Shown here: positions 58,884 to 64,000 of the stretch, piece after piece
How the letters are laid out: each line of letters begins with the position of its first letter
How positions within the stretch are numbered: position 1 is the stretch's first letter
NCBI RefSeq assembly: GCF_900100315.1
Contig: NZ_FNFF01000005.1
Coordinates: 1-64,000 of the forward strand
Reading direction: 5' to 3'
DNA from: Streptomyces indicus
Lineage (GTDB): Bacteria; Actinomycetota; Actinomycetes; Streptomycetales; Streptomycetaceae
DNA length: 64,000 nt
Position numbers and translations under genes: made by a program
The notes under the pieces: generated by a model
What the model was told of the DNA's origin: nothing
Seen by the model: the letters and a program-made list of their open reading frames with translations, nothing else
Database searches by the model: none

Positions 58884-59537
58884 ATGGGCGCAGACCACCC
58901 AGTCCGCACCGTCCACGTCGTCACGCACCCCGAAGCCACCCACCACACCGACCGTCTCGTCGGCGGCTGGTTCGACTCAGCGCTCACCGCGCGCGGCCTC
59001 CGGGACGCGAAGGCCGTCGCGCGGGCGCTGCGCGAGGCCGTGCCCGCCGGAGCCGAGGTCGAGTTGTTCACCTCCGATCTGCTGCGCACCCGGCAGACCG
59101 CCGACGCGATCGCCGCGGAGTTCGCGGTGCCGGCCGTGCCGGATCCGCGGCTGCGCGAGAAGTCGTACGGCGAGGCGGGCGGCCGGCCGCAGGAGTGGCT
59201 GGACCGCAGGTTCGTGCCGCCGCCCGCCGTCGGCGAGCGCATGGCGCACGACGAGGGCATCGAGGGCGCGGAGACCAAGGCGCAGTGGGTGCGCCGGGTG
59301 TACGAGGCGACGGAGGAGATCGTGTCCCGGCCCGCCGCGCACCAGATCGTGGTGACGCACGGCGGGTCGCTCACATTCGTGCTCGCCGCGTGGATCCGGA
59401 TGCCGTACGAGGCCGCCGGATACGTCAGCTTCCGGGCGCCGGCGGGCAGCATCACGACCCTGCGCGAGGACGGCTTCTTCCACAACCGGCAGATCGCCGT
59501 GCTCGGCGACACCCGTCACCTCGGCGCCACCCCGTGA
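58884..59537 (+). CDS. Histidine phosphatase superfamily protein, atypical motif
   Basis: 217 aa. The fold matches phosphoglycerate-mutase-like phosphatases (FTSDLLRTRQTADAIAAEF, second catalytic His in IVVTHGGSLTFVLAAWIRM, conserved Glu in LREKSYGEAGG). But the first motif, normally RHG, is VVTHPEATHHTD: the catalytic His remains while the preceding Arg is Thr and the following Gly is Pro. A subgroup with THPE is known to me only by sequence, so activity is uncertain. AAAGG lies upstream of ATG 58884. Confidence 0.85.
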   Translation: MGADHPVRTVHVVTHPEATHHTDRLVGGWFDSALTARGLRDAKAVARALREAVPAGAEVELFTSDLLRTRQTADAIAAEFAVPAVPDPRLREKSYGEAGGRPQEWLDRRFVPPPAVGERMAHDEGIEGAETKAQWVRRVYEATEEIVSRPAAHQIVVTHGGSLTFVLAAWIRMPYEAAGYVSFRAPAGSITTLREDGFFHNRQIAVLGDTRHLGATP

Positions 59538-59561
59538 GCTCCCGTCGCGCGGACCCGCCGC

Positions 59562-62093
59562 TCAGCCGGACAGCGTCGCCGTGAAGCTCCGCCCGTACGC
59601 CTGGTGGACGTCGACCTCGACCCGCGTGCCGCCCGGCACCGGGCTCACCCGGACGCCTTCGTCGGCCTCGTCGAGCCGCAGCCGGCGCCCGCGCAGCACG
59701 AGCGAGACCGTGCCGCGCCGCGTCGTCGGATCGGACACCGCGAGGCTGGTGCGCCCGCGGCCGGCCCGTCGCACGAGCACGCAGGCCGGACCGTCCACAC
59801 TGATGCCCGCCGCCTGGTGGCGGCCGTCGGTGAAGGAGTTGAGGCAGGTCAGGTCCAGGTCGGTGTGCTGGACGGCCTGCAAGCGCGTGGAGTTGGCGAG
59901 CACCTTCAAGGGGCTGCGTGCGGCGTACGCGCGCAGGGCGCTCTCGGACGCGCCCGGCAGCAGCGCATGGGCCAGCCCCGCGGGCCGGTCCGTGGCGGCG
60001 TGGTCGTACGTGGCCGAGAAGACCGCGCGTGTGGCGGGCGTGTCGGGGTTGGATGTCCGTACGACACGCCGACTGCGCGTCACTTCTTCCAGCTCCACGC
60101 GGACCGGCCCGCCGTCGAGGAAGAGATAGCCGACCGCGCTTCCCCGCGTGGTGTTCGCCCAGCGCAGCCAGGCCAGTTCCGCCGTGCCGCGCCCTGTGAA
60201 CGCACTCCCGTCGCGCCGCGCACCCGTGACCGTCAGGGCGTCGCCGGCGAGTGCTGTGCGGGCGTCCACGGTCGTGGTGCCTGCGCGGCCCCCGCCCCCG
60301 CCGACGCCTGCCGCGAGCACCACGATCTCGTCGTCGAACAGGAACCAGGACTTGGTGGCGGTGGCGTTCTCGTAGACGACGAAGTCCTCCGGCAGCAGCT
60401 CCCGGTCCCGCACGCCCACGTCACTGGACTGCACCATCGCCACCGCCCCGTAGGTCCCGAGCACCGCTCCCCCGCTGTGGTCGGCGAGTCCGCGCGGAAA
60501 GTACACATAGGCGTTCTGCGACTCGGAGGAGGGGGTGAAGTGCAGCGGGTGTCCGGGGTTGTCGTAGTAGGGGGTGCCGTACAACTCCGGGATAGTGCGC
60601 CGCTGTTCGACCGGCGCGGTGACACCGGCGAGTCCGTACGGCGAGACGGTCGTGTAGTAGTCGACGCCGTAGGCCTGGGTCTGGTCCTGGCCGGCCAGAT
60701 AGAGGTGGTGGGCGCCCTCGCCCTGGAACCACGGCATGAGGTTCTCGCCGCTCATGTACTCGTACTTGCTGATCCGCGCGGAGGACCGGGCCAGCGCGAA
60801 GGCGTAGCCGGGCCGGCGGTGCACTGTCTTGTCCATCGCGTTGAAGGCGACGCTGCGCGCGGCGGGTCCCAGGTCGGCGGGGGTGAGGGAGTTGTCGGCG
60901 AGGATCTCGGTGTAGCGCACGACGCTGACCGGTGAGACGAAGGTGGCCGGGTCGAGCGTCGCCTTGGACGTCGTACGGAGGTACTTGACGTACTGCCGCA
61001 GCGCCGTGGCCTCGGCGGCCGGTGCGAGCGAGGCGAGGTCGACGGCGGCTTCGACGATCACGGCCACGTCGGTGTAGCCGGTAGCGGTGCGCGAGACCGC
61101 GCGGCCCTTGACGATCTCCATCATCCAGCCCTCGAAGATGAGCGGCGCGAACCCGTCGCGCACCCACTGGAAGACGGTCGGCACGAGTTCCCCGCCGTGC
61201 GCGAAGCCGGTGCCGTCGAGGATCTTGAGGGTCTGCACGACGCGGGTGAGCAGGCCCTTGCCGTAGGAGCCTGTGTAGGCGACCGAGCCGTGCTGGATGA
61301 ACGAGCCGTCGGCGTAGTGCCCGTCGGTGACGTTGTGCTTCAGGTGGTACGGGTCGATGGTGACGAAGACGGTGAGCTGGTCGGTGAGGGCCTTGCGGAT
61401 CCGGGCCTCGTCGCCGAGCAGCGCGCCCTGGAGGATGCGGTTGGTGGTGATGTCGGCGAGGTTCGCGCCGGTGTGGAAGCGCGAGTCGAGGTTCACGTCG
61501 CCGTTCGTGCCGTTGCGCAGATAGGCGTCCATCGACGCGATGTACGTGGCGGTCAACTCCGGGCGGTAGGCGGCCAGTTCGGGCGCGAGCAGCGCCAGCG
61601 TCTTGGTGACGTGCTGGGAGATGCCGATCTCCCAGTTGAACCAGTTGCCGTAGTACCCCTTGGCCTGGTCGCCGTAGTACCGCTCGTGCAGCCACACCAG
61701 GCCGTCGATGACGCGGCGCTGCACCGCGGTGGAGCCGAGGAGTTCGCTGCCGGGGGCGCGGGTGGCCAGGGCTATCTCGTAGAGCTGCCGGTAGGCGGTG
61801 TTGAGGTTCGCGTCGTTGGTGCCGAGCGCGAGGCCCTTGAAGAGTTCGCCGGGGCCGGCCTGGTCCATGGACGTGAGGCCGGCCTTGGCGGTGTTGACGA
61901 GGGAGGTGAGCTTGCCGGCCGTTTCCGGGCGGGCGTTGGAGGCGGCCGTACCGGCGAAGACGTCGACCGTGTTGGCGAGCAGCCGTGCGGCACCCTCCGC
62001 GACGGCTGCCGCGCTCGCGAGCCGGGCCGGCACCACGGCGAGCAGGCCTGCGGCCGAGAGGGCGGTCATCAGCTGTCTGCGGGTGGGTTGCAT
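59562..62093 (-). CDS. Tat-exported polysaccharide lyase family 8 (hyaluronate lyase type)
   Basis: 843 aa. Twin-arginine leader TRRQLMTALSAAGLLAVVPA, an alpha/alpha-toroid domain with WFNWEIG (151-157, catalytic Asn), DGSFIQH (262-268, catalytic His) and SYGKG (Tyr277), then beta-sandwich domains (YEYMSGENLMPWFQGEGAHH, YYTTVSPYGLAGVTAP, SWFLFDDEIVVLAAGV). These are PL8 hyaluronate/chondroitin/xanthan lyases, which cleave uronic-acid polymers by beta-elimination. GGAGGAACC precedes ATG 62093. No unsaturated-uronide hydrolase is nearby. Likely scavenges animal- or microbe-derived polysaccharide. Confidence 0.94.
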   Translation of the reverse strand: MQPTRRQLMTALSAAGLLAVVPARLASAAAVAEGAARLLANTVDVFAGTAASNARPETAGKLTSLVNTAKAGLTSMDQAGPGELFKGLALGTNDANLNTAYRQLYEIALATRAPGSELLGSTAVQRRVIDGLVWLHERYYGDQAKGYYGNWFNWEIGISQHVTKTLALLAPELAAYRPELTATYIASMDAYLRNGTNGDVNLDSRFHTGANLADITTNRILQGALLGDEARIRKALTDQLTVFVTIDPYHLKHNVTDGHYADGSFIQHGSVAYTGSYGKGLLTRVVQTLKILDGTGFAHGGELVPTVFQWVRDGFAPLIFEGWMMEIVKGRAVSRTATGYTDVAVIVEAAVDLASLAPAAEATALRQYVKYLRTTSKATLDPATFVSPVSVVRYTEILADNSLTPADLGPAARSVAFNAMDKTVHRRPGYAFALARSSARISKYEYMSGENLMPWFQGEGAHHLYLAGQDQTQAYGVDYYTTVSPYGLAGVTAPVEQRRTIPELYGTPYYDNPGHPLHFTPSSESQNAYVYFPRGLADHSGGAVLGTYGAVAMVQSSDVGVRDRELLPEDFVVYENATATKSWFLFDDEIVVLAAGVGGGGGRAGTTTVDARTALAGDALTVTGARRDGSAFTGRGTAELAWLRWANTTRGSAVGYLFLDGGPVRVELEEVTRSRRVVRTSNPDTPATRAVFSATYDHAATDRPAGLAHALLPGASESALRAYAARSPLKVLANSTRLQAVQHTDLDLTCLNSFTDGRHQAAGISVDGPACVLVRRAGRGRTSLAVSDPTTRRGTVSLVLRGRRLRLDEADEGVRVSPVPGGTRVEVDVHQAYGRSFTATLSG

Positions 62094-62270
62094 GGTTCCT
62101 CCGCCGGTCCGGGACATGTCACTGGCCGCGCGGAGTCAACCAGTGATGCCCGGGCGCAACAAGAGGGCCCGTCCACACCCGTACGGGACAGCAGGACTTC
62201 ACCCGACTCCCCGGCCGCGCCGCAGAGTTGGCGGCGCGGCGGGCGAGTCGACGCCAGTGGTCTGGACCGG

Positions 62271-63491
62271 TCAGGACTCCAGCGGCAGGATCGCGCTCGG
62301 CGGCAGGACGGTGTGCTTGAGCTCGTCGGGCACCGGGTTGTTGTGCGAGGGGTACTTCGGCGCCCCCGCGTTGCGGCGGTAGACCGCCGTGGAGGGCTCC
62401 GGGTTGGTGTCGAACTGCGGGATCACCTTGTCGCCGAAGAGCTCGATCATCTCGAGGTGCTCCTCGAAGGTCATACCGCCCGTCATGCCGAACACCAGCT
62501 GGTCACAGCCCACTTGCTGGTACGCGGCCACCTGCTCGGCCACCTCGTCGGGCGTGCCGCAGAGCATCAGGCCGGCCTTGATGATCTCGTCGAGGATCTC
62601 GTCGCCGCCGAGCTCGCTGAACGCCACGGGCGGGGTGGGCCAGGTCCGCTCGTCCATCGACTTGGGCATGGTGTCGTGGTACAGGTTCACCAGCGTGATC
62701 AGGTATCCGAGACCGGCGTGCATGGCGATCTCGCGGGCCCGCTTGCGGTCGTTGAGGCAGATGACCGTGTTGGTCATCATCACGTTGTTGTTCTGGTAGT
62801 CGCCGAGTATCTCCTTCGGGTCGGCGGCCGCCTCCTTGTACTGGTCGATCCGGCCCTTGAGTTCGAAGATCGGCTCGAAGTTGAAGGCGATGGCGCCGAT
62901 GCCGAGCGATCCGGCCTTGGCGAAGGAGGGCGGGTTGCCGCACGCCATCCAGATCGGCGGGTGCGAGTGCCCGTACGGCTTCGGCAGGATGTTGTGCGGG
63001 GTGGGCACCGTGAAGTGCTCGCCGTGGAACTCGTAGTCGTACTGCTCCCACATCCGCACGATCTCGCGCGCGACCTCGTCCCATTCGGCCTTGGTGGACG
63101 AGGGGTCCATGATGTTGAAGGACTTCAGCTCGTGGCTGCCCGCGCCACGGCCCGTCCCCCACTCGAAGCGGCCCTCGGTGATGTGGTCCAGCATCGCGGC
63201 GCGCTCGGCGTAGCGCACCGGGTGCTCCTTGCGCGGCGACAGGCTGTTGATGCCGGTGCCCAGGTGGATGCGTTCGGTCTTCGCGGCCACGTAGCCCATC
63301 GCGACCTCGGGGGCGGACATGTGGCTGTATTCGGTGAGTGAGTGGTGCTCACCGAACCACACATACTTCCAGTTGTGCTTGTCCGCCTTGATCGCGATCT
63401 CCAACTCCCGCATCAGGGCGAGGTGTTCCGACGGGCGGTGGTGGGCCGCCATGCCAGGGATGAACCCGTTGAGGAAGATTCCGAACTCCAT
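62271..63491 (-). CDS. LLM-class flavin-dependent oxidoreductase
   Basis: 406 aa, bacterial luciferase-like fold. Seen: MEFGIFLNGFIPGM, KYVWFGEHHSLTEYSHMSAP, ERIHLGTGINSLSPRKEHPV, GRFEWGTGRGAGSHELKSF, PIWMACGNPPSFAKAG and CGTPDEVAEQVAAYQQVGCD. It would use FMNH2 (or F420) to oxidise an unknown substrate. GGGAGGG precedes ATG 63491. It is divergent from the CoA-transferase-like gene at the window's end; that link suggests a catabolic role but is only positional. Confidence 0.9.
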   Translation of the reverse strand: MEFGIFLNGFIPGMAAHHRPSEHLALMRELEIAIKADKHNWKYVWFGEHHSLTEYSHMSAPEVAMGYVAAKTERIHLGTGINSLSPRKEHPVRYAERAAMLDHITEGRFEWGTGRGAGSHELKSFNIMDPSSTKAEWDEVAREIVRMWEQYDYEFHGEHFTVPTPHNILPKPYGHSHPPIWMACGNPPSFAKAGSLGIGAIAFNFEPIFELKGRIDQYKEAAADPKEILGDYQNNNVMMTNTVICLNDRKRAREIAMHAGLGYLITLVNLYHDTMPKSMDERTWPTPPVAFSELGGDEILDEIIKAGLMLCGTPDEVAEQVAAYQQVGCDQLVFGMTGGMTFEEHLEMIELFGDKVIPQFDTNPEPSTAVYRRNAGAPKYPSHNNPVPDELKHTVLPPSAILPLES

Positions 63492-63816
63492 GAGGAGCCC
63501 TCCCGAATCGATCACGCTCCACGGGCGGTGCCCGGGCGCTGCTGTTCGCTTAGGTCGTTGGCGCTCTGTTCGCTAGGTCGTCGGCGCTGTCCGCTGCTGC
63601 CGATCAAGCCGATCACTCCGGCTGGGCGGAGGATGCACCAGAAGCCTTCAAGGGGCCATGGGTAGGACAGATCGAAATACGAAATCAGCCGTGGTCTTGG
63701 CCACGTCGCGCCGCGGCCGGTCGTCCGACCCGCGCCGCTGGCCCATTCGTACGAACCCTCCGGCCGCCGCGGCACGCACGCCACGGCCACCTCGCGCGGG
63801 CACCGAGAATTCCGCC
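63492..63816. other. Divergent intergenic stretch with a short tandem repeat
   Basis: A 24-bp unit (63542-63565) is repeated with one deletion and one substitution (63566-63588), both starting CTGTTCGCT. Further on, GAAATACGAAAT (about 63673-63684) is an AT-rich spot that could belong to a promoter for the rightward gene. No gene is recognised. Confidence 0.6.
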
Positions 63817-64000
63817 ATGGACAAACTGGTCACCGCCTCCGCGGCCGTCTCGGACACCCCTTCGGGCAGCACCATCGTGCTGCCCGGCCCCGGCATTACG
63901 GGCTTTCCCGCGCTCCTCGTGGCGGCGCTGCGCGCGCTGCCGGCCGAGCGGTTCACCCTCGTGTGCCCCGGGCCGGAGGCGCTCGGGGACGGGGTGCGCG
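63817..64000 (+). CDS. CoA-transferase subunit A-like protein, 3'-truncated by the window
   Basis: About 61 residues are visible from ATG 63817: MDKLVTASAAVSDTPSGSTI, VLPGPGITGFPALLVAALRA, LPAERFTLVCPG. The opening matches 3-oxoacid CoA-transferase subunit A (MDK, then D-I-PDGA, GGFG-xG-P and a VV/LV strand), though the usual GGFG is GPG here. The catalytic Glu lies in the subunit B not seen. Divergent from the LLM oxidoreductase gene. The call is tentative because only the N-terminal fifth is available. Confidence 0.55.
   Translation, partial: MDKLVTASAAVSDTPSGSTIVLPGPGITGFPALLVAALRALPAERFTLVCPGPEALGDGVR

Overview
The window looks like chromosomal DNA from a Streptomyces or a close relative. 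GC is very high, GTG starts and stop/start overlaps (ATGA, GTGA) are common, spurious long ORFs mirror real genes on the other strand, and the families present (LitR-type regulator, ECF sigma/RskA pairs, LCP protein, SnoaL-like proteins, Tat-exported hydrolases) are typical of that group. I count about 55 protein genes, three of them broken and two cut by the window edges. I recognised no rRNA, tRNA or CRISPR array.

Layout. 0-7.5 kb: a partial Ala/Ser/Glu-rich protein, then an aromatic-ester module (secreted tannase/feruloyl-esterase-type hydrolase, aryl/acyl-CoA ligase, aromatic-acid-type MFS permease) divergent from a GAF-PucR regulator. 7-11.5 kb: MarR regulator, NAD-dependent epimerase fused to DUF2867, MMPL exporter. 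11.5-15.1 kb: a light-response module (photolyase, LitR/CarH-like B12 regulator, divergent ECF sigma) with an 11-bp-phased operator candidate. 15.2-19 kb: a SigK/RskA-type sigma/anti-sigma pair, a membrane-anchored molybdopterin oxidoreductase and a fasciclin lipoprotein; two matching promoters link the sigma gene to the oxidoreductase. 19-25 kb: a hydroxyproline catabolic operon (epimerase, three-subunit D-hydroxyproline dehydrogenase, deaminase-type aldolase) headed by an XRE-cupin regulator. 25-29.4 kb: secreted nuclease-type proteins, then a lower-GC stretch with a gene remnant and two orphan hypotheticals. 29.4-33.4 kb: ABC exporter plus two-component system in one line. 33.6-36.3 kb: nitrilase-fold amidase, LacI regulator, hypothetical.

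36.4-38.8 kb: an IS630-like element whose 30-bp terminal inverted repeats enclose a TetR regulator and a glyoxalase-fold protein as well as a dead transposase. 38.8-47 kb: lipoprotein, acetyl-xylan-esterase-type hydrolase, and an oligosaccharide operon (binding protein, two permeases, GH1 beta-glucosidase) followed by a GH144/glucoamylase-like exported protein. 47-59.5 kb: mostly single genes (DUF402, DHFR-like, SnoaL-like, P450, SDR with divergent TetR, two DinB proteins, a frameshifted macro-domain gene, LCP, AraC-GyrI, APH kinase, Nudix, histidine phosphatase). 59.5-64 kb: Tat-exported PL8 polysaccharide lyase, LLM flavin enzyme, start of a CoA-transferase-like gene.

A feature running through the whole window is short tandem duplications, several lying over or just beyond gene 3' ends and some lengthening protein tails.
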